From: Omphalotus guepiniiformis
Lineage: Eukaryota; Basidiomycota; Agaricomycetes; Agaricales; Omphalotaceae
Assembly: GCA_028554645.1 (NCBI GenBank)
Contig: JAQOOI010000064.1
Span: 1,302,001-1,366,000, forward strand
DNA length: 64,000 nucleotides
Direction: 5' to 3'
Part shown: in pieces, positions 1 to 10,841 of the stretch
Position numbering within the stretch: the stretch's first letter is position 1
Layout: each line of letters starts with the position of its first letter
Notes under the pieces: model-generated
The model's database searches: none
Told to the model about the DNA's origin: nothing
What the model saw: the letters and a program-made list of their open reading frames with translations, nothing else
Translations under genes and position numbers: made by a program

Positions 1-619
1 GGCTCAGTATGTAGAGGCTACCAAACGCGTGTTAATCGAGTTGAAGGTGATCGCAACTCAAGCCTACCGTAGGTTGATCGAGGAAGTGGGTCTTCCTATT
101 CCGAACTTCCAGCCGACCTACTCGAATACCGCACCGGTGTCCGGCAAAGGCAAAGGCTCTCAGAACTCGTTCAGCGTACCTGGTTTACCTCAGGGATATG
201 CGTCCAATGATCAAGGACTAGCCTCTATGATGGCAGCGCTACAGATGGGTGGTCAAAATCCTCAAGCTGGGCCTCCCCAGCTTCAGATTGACCCAGGATA
301 TGATACCACTGGAGTTCGACTTGCTGGCAACCCAGGCAGTGCTTTCGCTCCTGGAGTAGATCCTTTCAGTCCTTTCGGTATGCGCTCACAAGATAACACC
401 AGTCCCCGGGGCACACTTCGCCGAACCGGCAGTCTTCCCGCCCCCGGTACACCAGCTCAGAGTTCTCAGTATGGTGTGCAGTCACCCAGTTTGACGCAGG
501 CAGGAACTATGCTCCAGTACGGCGGAATGCCGACTCAGACGATTCCTCCCCATCTTTACCAAACACCTTACATGTACTACGCGCAAAATTCCCCCAACAT
601 GGGCACCTTTCACGCGTAA
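1..619 (+). CDS. C-terminal part of a probable PUF/JSN1-like RNA-binding protein (5' end outside window)
   Basis: The open frame enters from the left edge in frame 2 and stops with TAA at 617-619, so only the C-terminus is present. The first ~33 residues look helical (EATKRVLIELKVIATQ, then AYRRLIEEVGLP). I associate this with the end of the Pumilio-repeat region of fungal JSN1/PUF1-type proteins, which bind mRNA 3' UTRs. The remaining ~170 residues are low complexity, rich in Pro, Gln, Gly, Ser and Met, with a tyrosine-rich end (YQTPYMYYAQ). Such tails are common in RNA-binding proteins but are not diagnostic. No RNA-recognition motif or complete PUF repeat lies in the window. Family assignment rests on about 30 residues recognised from memory; the coding status is clear. 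Confidence 0.5.
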   Translation, partial: AQYVEATKRVLIELKVIATQAYRRLIEEVGLPIPNFQPTYSNTAPVSGKGKGSQNSFSVPGLPQGYASNDQGLASMMAALQMGGQNPQAGPPQLQIDPGYDTTGVRLAGNPGSAFAPGVDPFSPFGMRSQDNTSPRGTLRRTGSLPAPGTPAQSSQYGVQSPSLTQAGTMLQYGGMPTQTIPPHLYQTPYMYYAQNSPNMGTFHA

Positions 620-1056
620 TATTCTCTGATGTTACGACCAAGTTATGAACGCCGCTCGTTTCGCCCCGCATCCATTTTATCTATCACGTTCGTTCAGTCA
701 CTATCTATAGTCCGACTCATGTGCACTTGATTCTCGCTCGTGTTACCGCAAAACCTTGATACCCACTTCGGCAAACGTTGTACATTGACACCAAAAGCAG
801 GGCAACCATTGTTAGGATTACTGTGCTGGAACGGCTTCTCATTTTCACCTTCGTATTTACGCGCTTTTTCTCTGCTGCTTTCATCTTCTGTATAGTAAAG
901 GACTGGCTGTAAAACAACAGTCAAAGAAATAGAATGGATACATACACCTAGCGTCATATACTCAGTACCTACAGTACTTTGCACTTGTTTGTGTATTTAC
1001 CGGATTAAATTCAGAATAAATCGCAACTTGAACCTGACTTGAACTATTTACTGAAC
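620..1056. other. Intergenic: 3' UTR of the left gene and upstream region of the myristoylated orphan
   Basis: Between two plus-strand genes. Short open frames occur on the minus strand (694-984, 717-917) but have no recognisable composition, splice signals or start context. I see no RNA gene or repeat. Confidence 0.5.
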
Positions 1057-1861
1057 ATGGGAAATGCCTCTTCCAAAGCTGCTCGTAGATTGCCTAGACA
1101 TACCGGAGGAGACCCGCCTTCATTGACGAGTTCAAATGCATCTAGGGCCTTTCCTCATCGACCTCCAATAGCAAAAGAGCAAAAGGACCAAGGCATGTAG
1201 AACTAGTAAGACAACACGAACAGGATCATCTGATGTACTTCTCTATTCTTTCAGTGATTGATGAAGATTCCAAGGATCCTCATTTCCTCTCCAATTTGAG
1301 CCGCCTAGGCCCAGTTGCTGTGGATCATCATATGAAAGCCGTCCGACCAGTTCGAGATTTTCCCGTCTCTCAGGTAGTGTGCGACGAATAATTCATTTCA
1401 ATGTCCAGGCACAAAAATCCCGCCAAATGTTGGAATCTAGGGTACAATCTGAGGTTGAAGCATACTCGATGCAAACCACCAGAAACCGAATACATGCGTC
1501 GACGCTGAGCTATCTTCTGGACAAGAGCAAGTCGACCGCCTCCAGGAGCGAGATGACAGAACTGGCGGACAAGTATGGACTCGACATTGAAAAGCTGGAA
1601 AGCGTTTCTCGGTATGTTGCTAGTCCCAGTATACAGGGTAACAGTGTCGTCAGAACAGTACGGAATGAAGACGGAGAAGAAGAGTTCTCTGTCGTGGTAA
1701 GTTGGCCTACTGAAGAGAAATTTTGGCGGCTAATTGACAATTTTCCTGGAGGCAATTTGGGCGCAGCCAAAGTTTTCCTAGTAGTGCACTTGTATAATTA
1801 TTCTCCAGCACTAGCAATAGTAGTATATTTTTTATTTTCTAAAACGCGCACTGAGTACTGA
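1057..1861 (+). CDS. Conserved hypothetical protein with N-terminal myristoylation signature; first intron GC-AG
   Basis: Exons 1057-1192, 1255-1373 and 1409 onward. The N-terminus MGNASSKAARRLP fits a strong N-myristoylation signal (Gly2, Ser5/Ser6, Lys7), so the product is probably membrane-tethered. The middle is disordered. The C-terminal half is charged and helical (SEMTELADKYGLDIEKLESV) and looks like the conserved part of a small fungal family that I cannot name. Intron 1 begins GC (CCAAG|GCATGT) rather than GT; it is the only junction that keeps the frame into exon 2. Intron 2 is GT-AG and phase 0. The 3' end is uncertain. Reading through gives a stop at 1859-1861. A strong donor at 1696 spliced to the TAG at 1781-1783 would stop immediately after residue V, about 50 residues earlier. 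No function assigned. Confidence 0.7.
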
Positions 1862-1950
1862 GCAATTGTTAATGTTATTTTGTAATACTTGGTCCTTATT
1901 GTATGCACGTCCACGACGTCACGCGGTGTTTCACTTGAATCCTTACTACC

Positions 1951-4009
1951 ATGTTCAAGCAGTCAGTGCGTTCTCCGCTTCGCACTGTACGGGCTTTCTC
2001 TACTTCGCGCTCACGGACCTCACGAGGCACAGCGGCGACGGTTGCAGTGGTGGCAACTACGTCCATTCTCGCGTATTCGGGCTTCAATAGGGTCGTTCAA
2101 AACGATGCACTGCAAGCTGAACCCTCAAGTTCACTCAAAATAAAAAGTAATGTCAATAGCGATGGAAAATCTATCAACTCCCAAGCAAGGTCGGAAAGTA
2201 CTCTGACTGCTCTGGTTTGGGGTTCGAATAGGCGCGCAAATAATTACCTGTTCGCTTCGTCAAATAAGTCTGATGTTTTAGCGTAGATCCAGTACATTGT
2301 CACCAGACCATTCCGAACTCGAGGCAATACGGACACCTACAATAGCTTCGTGGCTGAATAATGTCGCCCTCCGTGATTTGGCTCTACAACAAGACCATGC
2401 AGCATGCGTCGATGCCCGAGGAGATGTCTATCAGTGGGGGAAGGGATACTCAAATGATTCTAAACCGTCTCTGACACTGAGGGGAATGGTACGACGCTCC
2501 GGTTTGCTTTGGCACGCGATTAATACGAATTGAAGGACATTGTTCAACTTCAATTGACGGGTACAAAAGTATATGCTCTCTCTGCATCTGGCAAGATATA
2601 TACTTTGCATGCAGACGCGTCAAAGCAGCAACTGAAACCTGGCACATCGACTCCTAGTTCCCGTTGGGGGAGTGGATGGCTTTGGGGTGAGAAACCTGTC
2701 TCTGACTTTGTGGAGGTTGTTCCGAGAGAACATCTGTCTTGGGGGGAGAAGTAGGTCATCTTTGTCAATCGCCAGGATGTGCTTGAATGATGTTCTTTAG
2801 GTTTGTTTCTATCACCGCCGGAGACGACCATTTACTTGCACTTACTTCTTCAGGACGTGCTTTTGCTCACCCAGTCAATAAAAATGCCAATACATTCGGA
2901 CAGTTGGGATTTCGGAAATTCGAGGTCTCTGACCCATCTTCACCGCTTTCGAGCACTCCTATTACCGTAGAGCTCGTTCCGAAATCTGTTGCCGATCCTT
3001 TAGCAAAAGCTTCGCCCTTCAAGCGAACACCTTCGACTGTACAATCTGAGAAAGAAGACATTCTGGGCAAAATTGATGACAGTACCATCAGGTTTTGCCC
3101 CACACTCTTCGAGATCCCCTCGTTACGGGGCATCAAAGTTTCGGAGCTTACTGCAGGAGGCCGCTCTAGCTTTGCGCTTACTTCAACCGGCCGTGTTCTT
3201 GGATGGGGTGCGAATGAGTTTGGGTGCGTGCTCAACCTTCTCTCCGCAGCACGTCAGCGCCGACTTTCTGAGTAGTCAGATTGGTCTCGGAAACAATGTA
3301 ACGTTAGACAGCATCACTGTACCGACAGAGGTAATCCTTTGGCGCACTGCTCAACCAGGGACACAGACGAAATGTACCAGCGTATCTACGGGTATTTCTT
3401 TCTTTTTCAACACGAACAATTTCTGGGTTCTAACGTGCATAATAGGCGGAGATCTCACGTGTTTCACTGTGGAAAGATTGACTGTATCTCCCTCTACCAA
3501 GACCGTAGACGTTTTGGTATGCGGTAATGGTCAATGGGGAGGCCTTGGCAACAATACGTATAGTAATGCACAAGGAACACCTATACGTGCTCGAAATGTA
3601 AGCGGTCTCACAGAATGTAAGCCTTTTCTGGACCATATAGCGCTATGAGATCGTCTCATTGTACGCCATAGACGATGATGAGGGCAAATGTCTAAAACCG
3701 ATTGTTCCCAATTCCATTGCGGTGTCTCGTACGGGGCATGTACTACTGACACTAGATACTGCAATGGGTCGGGATTTGCTGGCATGGGGTAAGAACTATG
3801 ACTCCGAACTTGGAAACGGGAGGAGATCTAGTGCAGCAGCTCCTGTTGCCATGAGCACACCAGACGGGGAGCGGTTCATGCTTCGAAGAACAACCGCAAA
3901 GGAGGTGTTTGATCTGCAGGGGAGTGTCTGGAAGCGAGGGGTCCAGGTCGAGCAGAAGGCTGTGACTGGGTATTGCAATAGCGCAGTATTTTGGAAAATA
4001 TGTCAGTGA
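1951..4009 (+). CDS. FMP25: FMP25-like mitochondrial RCC1-repeat protein (complex III assembly)
   Basis: Seven exons: 1951-2231, 2287-2488, 2536-2750, 2801-3223, 3276-3391, 3446-3597, 3641-4009; they sum to 585 codons plus stop. The first ~35 residues are basic and Ser/Arg-rich, like a mitochondrial presequence. A single hydrophobic segment follows (TVAVVATTSILAYSGF, about 30-45). The rest carries RCC1-type blades: VWGSNR, DVYQWGKGY, LLALTSSGRAFA, SSFALTSTGRVLGWGANEFG, GNGQWGGLGN and LLAWGKNYDSELGNG. Yeast FMP25 is an inner-membrane protein needed early in cytochrome bc1 assembly; the role here is inferred from that architecture. Intron 1 (2232-2286) starts GC rather than GT, which is the only cut restoring the expected WGSNR-SSTLSP reading. 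CBP4, another bc1 assembly factor, lies 15 kb away. Confidence 0.85.
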
Positions 4010-4202
4010 TTAATTTGCAATACAAGGTTAGACGCTCGTTATATGTACACGAATTGCAAGGCAGCAACGAGGCTTGAATTCTACTCTGTCTTCCCTTTTT
4101 CTTGTCTTCTACTTAGGTTTCACACAGTGAGTCTCAGTTGCTAGCCAACCACTCGAATAAATAGCGTCGCAGTTTTTTAACACTCTATCTCCTTCACTGA
4201 AG

Positions 4203-5141
4203 ATGGCGTCTTATACCTCTGCGACATCTGCTATCCTCTCTTCTCCCACCTTCACCTCCATATCCACAACATCCTCGTTCGACTTTTCAGAATCTCGTTC
4301 TGGCTCCTTTACCCTGTCTGCGCAGTCGTTTAGCTTGGCTGATGACTCTGATGATGAGATAGTCTGGACGGTACCGTCTGACTATCATTATTCTTCAGAT
4401 GGAATTTCCACCGAAAGCTCTGCCAGCGCCAGCTCAGACGATGATGATTTTGTGGTCCTCCGCAGACCGCTCAGCAGTACAAACACACCCGACGCTATCT
4501 CTTCAACTCCTTTACCTGATATAGCGTCTGATATCGCCAAGTTTTCTCTGGACTCTGGAAAAGACGCGGGCATAAACGGCACGCCTTCCCCCAAGAAGCC
4601 TGTTAGATCCCGTAGGAGGAGGGCGCGGGCTAAGAAAGAGGCTGACTTTGGAGCTCGGTCGATTGTTGATGATGTATCCGAAGATTTGTCTTTTGAACGC
4701 GATGATGAGATTCCTCAGCACTCGGTCTACGACGAAGCTGTCAGATATGTGACCTCGTAAGTTTCATCGCAACTAGTCCCTGGTTGACATATCTCATCGT
4801 GATGTTTCCACAGATTTCTTCACAATCCTGCGGATCATGATTCTGCTTCTTGCCGTTTAGTGCTCTTACAATCCATTATCATCGAGCTTGGACTCGCGAC
4901 TTCGACGCTTCCTGCTTCCCTTACTTCTGCGAAAGCTATTCTCAAATCATCAGCTTTTCTCAACATTCGAGAATATCTCGCTGTCCGTGATCAAGGTCTA
5001 GACGCTGTTAAACAGGTCATGTATCCCAGTCGCACCGCGTTGATTAAATCCATCCGGAAGCAACCTAACAAACGTGCTTCCCTTGGTTGGGTGAAAGAAC
5101 ACGGTCTTCAAGTCTTACTGGTTTCTGCCTACCGCCATTGA
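4203..5141 (+). CDS. Orphan acidic/Ser-rich protein with a basic NLS-like patch
   Basis: Exons 4203-4756 and 4814-5141 with a 57-nt GT-AG intron; 293 residues. The N-terminal ~185 residues are Ser/Thr-rich and acidic (DDSDDEIVW, SSDDDDFVVL), followed by a dense basic run (KKPVRSRRRRARAKKEA, about 135-150) that could be a nuclear localisation signal. The second exon encodes a helical region (LLQSIIIELGLA, FLNIREYLAVRDQGLDAVKQ) ending WVKEHGLQVLLVSAYRH, which looks like the conserved part. I do not recognise the family. The start ATG follows AACACTCTATCTCCTTCACTGAAG, a typical fungal pyrimidine-rich leader. Transcription is tandem with FMP25 and the gap is only 193 bp. Confidence 0.75.
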
Positions 5142-5391
5142 GCATCGCATACTTAGTCGATGCTAAATGGACCATAAGAGAATATGACACACAACTGTAT
5201 CTTTGTATGCTCCACATCTACACTGTAATATACATTTCTTCCTTTCTTTCATTTCTCGCAAGCATTATATTTACTAATATGTTTTTTGTGTTATTCTTTC
5301 CCCTTGTTATACGTTATAGCTGTTGTCAAATGTTCATTCCATCCTAGTTCATTCTATCCTATGTATCGCGTCGTGACCAAGAACAGGAAAA

Positions 5392-6503
5392 TCAACTAAA
5401 CCATGTCGTCCATCTATTATTCTTCCCTTCGATTACCTCTGCAATTTCTACCGCGATGTTCCGATCTGTCTGTTCACTGGGATGTAGTTCGTCAAACCTG
5501 AATCATCTATAGGTGTAAATCACTGGGTGTTGAGGTAACATATATACTCACCATAGAAAACTATCTCTATCTGTTCCTTGAGCTATGGTGCACACTCCTG
5601 TATCGCTTGTCGATTCATTCAACTGGTAGATGCAAGACTTGAGTGGTTCTGTAACATTCAGAGGTGCTGTTCCATTCAGATACGCGCTTGGTCGTGCGAG
5701 CATATCTTCGAAGAGAGAATATGAATCAAACAATCCTGTTGAAAAGATTAGGTCCGAGTGTACGTGTCTGGCATCAGCATATTTCATACCGACATGAGCT
5801 CCAGGCAAAGAAGGAGCCACAAGTTCTAGCATGAGTTTTGAGATCTTGTTTCCTGAGCGAACCAATTCTGCCATCAACACAGTCCATTCCGTGGTATTCC
5901 GCTGCAGAGTCCAGTAATGGTTGGGATACGAATTGGCAGAGTACAGTGGAGTACTTTGCAACGGTATCATCTACACTATATTTAGAAAGACCTCTAAACG
6001 TTACAGTCAAGGAATCCACACACATTCTGGAACAAGAAGTTTCTGGCTCCATTGTGGTACATCACTTTGACCCAGTCTATCGCGCAGCTTACTGTATCTA
6101 CGACAGAGACGCTGGGAGCTCCATGGCCCGTGAGCAACCCGTTTGCTCCCACATCATTTGTTCCAATCCAGAGCGTGTAGAGAGTGCTTTGAGAGGACAG
6201 AGCTGGTAAGGTGCCATTAGACCTCTCAGCGAAGAAGGCAGGTAGTTGACTTTCGAAGACCGAGGGGAACGGGCGAAAGGTAATGTTGTTAGAGCATGTC
6301 GCTCCAGACTTGGCAAACGGGAAGAGTGACACTTTAGAATAGGATGCTGCGTATACTGGCCAGGCGGTTCCTCCATCTGCTGGAGAACCCACATCAGTGT
6401 ACGAGTCGCCGAAGATTACCAAGTTCTTTATTTGACCCGCGAGAATACCTCTAGCTTGAGCGCACGAAAGGCCGCACAGGAGAAACAAGATCTTTAATCG
6501 CAT
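5392..6503 (-). CDS. Secreted GDSL/SGNH-type carbohydrate esterase (CE16-like)
   Basis: Exons 6024-6503, 5552-5970 and 5392-5497; 334 residues. An N-terminal signal peptide (MRLKILFLLCGLSCAQA) is followed by SGNH blocks in order: FGDSYTDVG with the nucleophile Ser near residue 34, a block II-like FAKSGATCSN, GTNDVG, and a C-terminal DELHP giving the catalytic Asp/His near 302-305, after the second intron. The family removes acetyl groups from hemicellulose oligosaccharides or acts on simple esters, so an extracellular plant-biomass role is likely. Many NxT/S sites fit secretion. The start was chosen at the ATG that opens the signal peptide; the frame continues upstream without good start context. 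It shares strand with COG3, whose stop is 387 bp upstream. Confidence 0.88.
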
Positions 6504-6890
6504 ATCGAGTTTGAAAGGGATCGCACATCTTGCTGTAGAAATCAGCAGACTCGTCGGTCCCGGACTGGCCATAGGCCCGTTAGGTCCGCTGAAGAAGCAG
6601 ACACTAGCAACCCCGTGGCCAGCGTCAATGCGTTCCAGACAATGCAGCACAAGGAGATGCTGAGTAAAAGGGCCCAAAGACGACATCGGTACACTGATTA
6701 CTTTGATTTTTCAAGCGTTGGAAACCCGGAAAGGTACTATGCGGGCCGTCGGTGCTGTAAAGCGCTCATTATTCGTTCAATTTGCACTATATGCATCATC
6801 TTTGCCGCTACATGTACGAGTCAATGAGTATCCTTTTTTTTATGACATTCAACTAAAGATGAAGTACCCAAAGCCGCAGACGTCCAGCGT
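6504..6890. other. Intergenic between COG3 stop and the esterase start
   Basis: Promoter side of the minus-strand esterase. Apart from overlapping shadow frames it contains a CTTTTTTTTATGACATTC-like T-run near 6835. Nothing else recognisable. Confidence 0.4.
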
Positions 6891-9800
6891 TCACGGTGAC
6901 TGTAACATTCGTTCTAAGAAAATCTTTAGCGCTCCATTGTCCAATACGTTGCTCCTCAACTCCCTCAATTCGTCCAACTGCTCCTGCGAGTATAAAGAAG
7001 ATGCGCTTGCACCTGTCACAGACTCCGAGGATAAACCCCAGAGCACATCCCGGAACCAAGTGTATTCTTCCCCGATGCGTTCTTGAATGTGATGTATGAG
7101 CACAGAACACAAAGTACGAGCTGACGCATTGGTGGGGGATACGCTGTCCGTATTTCTTCTGCGGTCGTTGGAGTCAGGCATCGGTTTTTCCTCTCCGCCT
7201 GCTTTTCCTCCCAGGTAGATTCGTATTTTCCTCGCCATCACCCCCAACTTTTCTTCACATGCCTGCCGGAAGGCAACATCAGTGGAGCGAGCGGAAGCAG
7301 GTGTTGCCCAGTCTGGTATTTCTTGGGCTTTTTCGTTCGTTGGCAGGGACTGGTTTGATGAAGAAGCAGCCAATGAAGCTGACGTCGATAGCGGAAGAGA
7401 AGCGCCCCTCGAAGCGGCAGATGCAGCCGCTGCACTGAAAGCACCGACCCGCTCTACCCATCTCCTTACGGGCTCACACACCTCGTTCGCACAAGCTGTT
7501 ATGACACTTTCGCAGGACAATCGTAGAGATTGATTTATCGTCTGTGCACTGGGTTAGTGTTATTGTGACAACAGAAAAGGGTATACACGATACCTGTTTG
7601 GCATTATCAATGGTTCTTTTGCCGTCCGTGTTGCCAGTACTACCTGCCGCACCAAGTTCAGGTGCCATCATCCCAAAGGAGGCGAGTAACGATGCGGCGG
7701 GTGTACCACCGAGAAGCGAGGACAATGTGTCTGCATTACCGTTTCGTACTTCAACACCAGCGCAATGAAGAACGAATGTTCGAACGTACCAGTCACGCTG
7801 TTTGTCCCGGCAACGTTCTTTCTTGAATCGGTGCCGGTGAGACTTGCCCACCCTGATCTCCCATTGATAGTAGTACTGGTAGTTAAAGCCCCATCCATGT
7901 TCTGATTGCCCAGCCCAAATTTTGCGGGCACCTCACGCAATACTAACAAATGCCGTACGAGGAAGAGATGTCCGTCAAGCGGTGTGGTGAGGGTGAGAGC
8001 TAGTATTTCTGACTCGGATGACGATGACGACCCTGCTACACCATCAGGGGTAGGGTTTGCTGACTGCGTGTTGGTAGAGGATACAGAGGAACTAGAGCTG
8101 AGCATTGCCTCAGATGCGGCAACCAAGGAAGCATGACATAGCACAAGAGCTTCTTCGGCGATGTCTTCGAATATCGCGTGCTGTAAAAGGGGGGGCTTGG
8201 GATGAAACTTACAATCAGATATAAAGGGAAACACGGACATTGACATAATCATGCAGCTGTTCTAAGACCCAAACCGTCTTCCTTAATGTCGGGTACCATG
8301 TGTCTTGATTGTCTAGAGATACCCCTTCACTGTCCGGAAATTGTCTGGACCACAGCTGGCTGAAACTCTCCTTCTCGTTCACGATCAACGCTGTATCTTC
8401 TCCTTGAGCGATATGTGAAGTGAGCGAAAGGAAAGCACGCACACGGACCACCTAGTAGACCAGCAGCAACGAGTAGCTTGCTTGGGAACGTTAGATCTCC
8501 ATCTCTTGCTACATAGTGCCGAATGTCGCTCTGTACAACTGCTTGTGCCTTGAAAAAGAGCCTTGTCTGAGCGTCTTGAAGAATCATTTGAAGGAGGTGA
8601 GATATATGTAGCCTGGTACCACTTTTTTTATCGCCTGCGCTCCTTGAGAAATTATGCCGAGAACCAGAACGCAAAGCGAGGTCCAAATTCAGGTCAAGCT
8701 CCAATTCACCTAGATCCTCATCGACAGGGTCTGCAGGAGATTCGCTGTCTCCGTCATCCCCAACATCGACATCCAAAACCATCAAAGCTTGAAGTACAGT
8801 GCACACTTCGCACAGTGCCGTGAGACGCGGCTCGTGTAGGATACGAGGGCGAAGGTCATCGTAGAGATAATCACAGAGAGTTTCAAGATATTGACTGTAG
8901 AACTAATGATCAGTGGAACGTGAAGTTATGAGCAGAAGGCGAATAGCAACTGTCAAAAGCAGCAAACGACTGGAATAGCACTCACTAAAGCTCTTCTTCC
9001 CCGGAAGTAAAGAACTCTTTGAATATGTCGAATTCATCAGTGCAGACTTGCTTGAGGTAAGAACATCCTGCTCTCGTCTACAGTGTCGAAAACGAGGCGA
9101 AGAAGAATTGGGACCTAAACTCAGCATCGTGAATCTTGCTACTATCAGGGACCACTTACAAGTTCTACAATGTCACCACTAGCTCCACCAGATGCCAGGT
9201 CAATCCCTCTAACCAAACCTCCTACTTCCTCCCTTACTACTGGTCCTACGAGCGCTTTCCGTGCGGCGAGATATGCTGCGTGACATTCTCCCAATAACGC
9301 ACCGAGCTCAGATGGGTACGCCCGCGCGCGAGACTCGAGCTCAGAGAGAAGCGGTCGTAGTGAAGTTGGGGTGGACACGGAAGGGGATGACGCAGTGGTA
9401 GACATTGTTGGAGGAGAGATGAGGGCACGGAAGCGAGTATAGAGTAAATGATGGGTTGTTTGTGTTGACGAGGACACAGACTGATTGAAGAAGGTATCAG
9501 CACCGTTCCACCATACTTTAAGGGGTCATCTGTCTTTCATGGAGGGCATGGCGTATGGAGGGAGGTAGGAAAGACTTACTTTGTCACTTAATCTTCGTCC
9601 AACATCGGCTTGCACCGCTCGCAGACTGCCCACGAAATACATCTTGATTAGAGTCATAGCTCTTGTTAAGCATTGATGAAATCTGAGTAAATATACCTCA
9701 GCCTCTCGGTAGGGTCTATGCAGTTCAAGCCACTGAATGCACACAACCACACGCTCGACCATGTCAAGAAACTCTGCCTCCAACACTAGCGGTCTTCCAC

Positions 9801-10674
9801 CCTTCCCTTTAGAACCTTCAAGTACCGGAGCATTCAACATACGCGTAGCATACTCCAGCTCCTTGAAGTACTCGAGTCTTTCTCCGAGTTCACCTTCCAC
9901 TCTGAGCAACGCATCCCGTTCCTCTAGCAAACCTTCACTTGATTCCTTCAAGCTTCGTCCGCCTTCCTCTACTCCTTGCCATTCCGCATACATTGAATCA
10001 ATCTCCTTTTCCACCGATTCTATTTGAGATATGAGGAAGTCGCACGTCGCTATGTGAGATGAAACGGAGTCCAGATGAGCACGAAAATGCGACTCTTGAG
10101 CATGAGTGACAGAGCGAGAGATGAGAGCGTGCCAATCATAGAATGCTTGTGGAGTATGCAGCGGTTGTTTTGGATGAAGCCTGTGATTAGTTGGACCAAG
10201 ACGAGACGGCGTTCCTGGACGAGATATGCCGCTGGCAGGTGTACCAGGGGTTGCAGAGCTTGGAATGAGTTTATTTCTTGGGACGGGAGTAGATGGACGC
10301 GACGGGCTATCTCTGTCAGTAGGATTCACGAACTAGAGCTAGCTGGTCGATCAACTAGGAATAATATGCAGGCACAGAGAATTTACTTTTTCTGGAATCC
10401 TGATGAACTCGCTTCCCTTCTTTACTGCAGCTATACACCGGGTCTGAAGTTTATCCAAAGGTGCTTTAGACTCCCATTCCTCTACTGTTGGTCCGCCTCC
10501 TGCGCCTGAACCAGAGGCTACCCTTGAAAGTGTTGATGGTCTCGTTGAAGGTGTAGCCTTTCCTTTCGGCTGAGCTAGTGGGTGGCCATTGGAAGACTGC
10601 GAGCTAATTTGTGAGAATGGAGAAAAGGATGAACCCAATGGAAGAGGATTCGGCGTCGTTCCTCTACGGGACAT
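6891..10674 (-). CDS. COG3: Conserved oligomeric Golgi complex subunit 3 (COG3/Sec34)
   Basis: Nine exons: 10387-10674, 9580-10332, 9160-9480, 8986-9077, 8452-8894, 8239-8402, 7790-8180, 7594-7730, 6891-7541; 1079 residues and all phases agree. After a Ser/Pro-rich N-terminus (~110 residues) comes the Sec34 region: FYDWHALISRSVTHAQESHF, a long coiled coil (SQIESVEKEIDSMYAEW), then LLRFHQCLTRAMTLIKMYFV. The middle shows VCTDEFDIFKEFF and RPRILHEPRLTALCEVCTVL. The C-terminus (LSCESVITACANEVCEPVRRW) matches the end of COG3 proteins. The COG complex is a peripheral Golgi tether for retrograde intra-Golgi vesicles. The frame carries a fungal-style insertion of acidic and Ser-rich linkers between helices. 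Introns are 49-99 nt. Confidence 0.92.
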
Positions 10675-10841
10675 CGGTCAAAGCACAAGAAACGATTTCA
10701 ATCCAAATACGCCATACATAGAACTCGTGGGAAATCTTACAGAATGTCAAGTAAATTCCAAAGTGTACTAAGTGCGCGCCGTATGATACATAATTAGATA
10801 TAGACATAGCAGAAATGATAGGTAGCCTGAACGGTCGAATG

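Noticed and set aside
694..984. 96-codon minus-strand frame
   Set aside because: Lies between genes with no conserved residues or start context.
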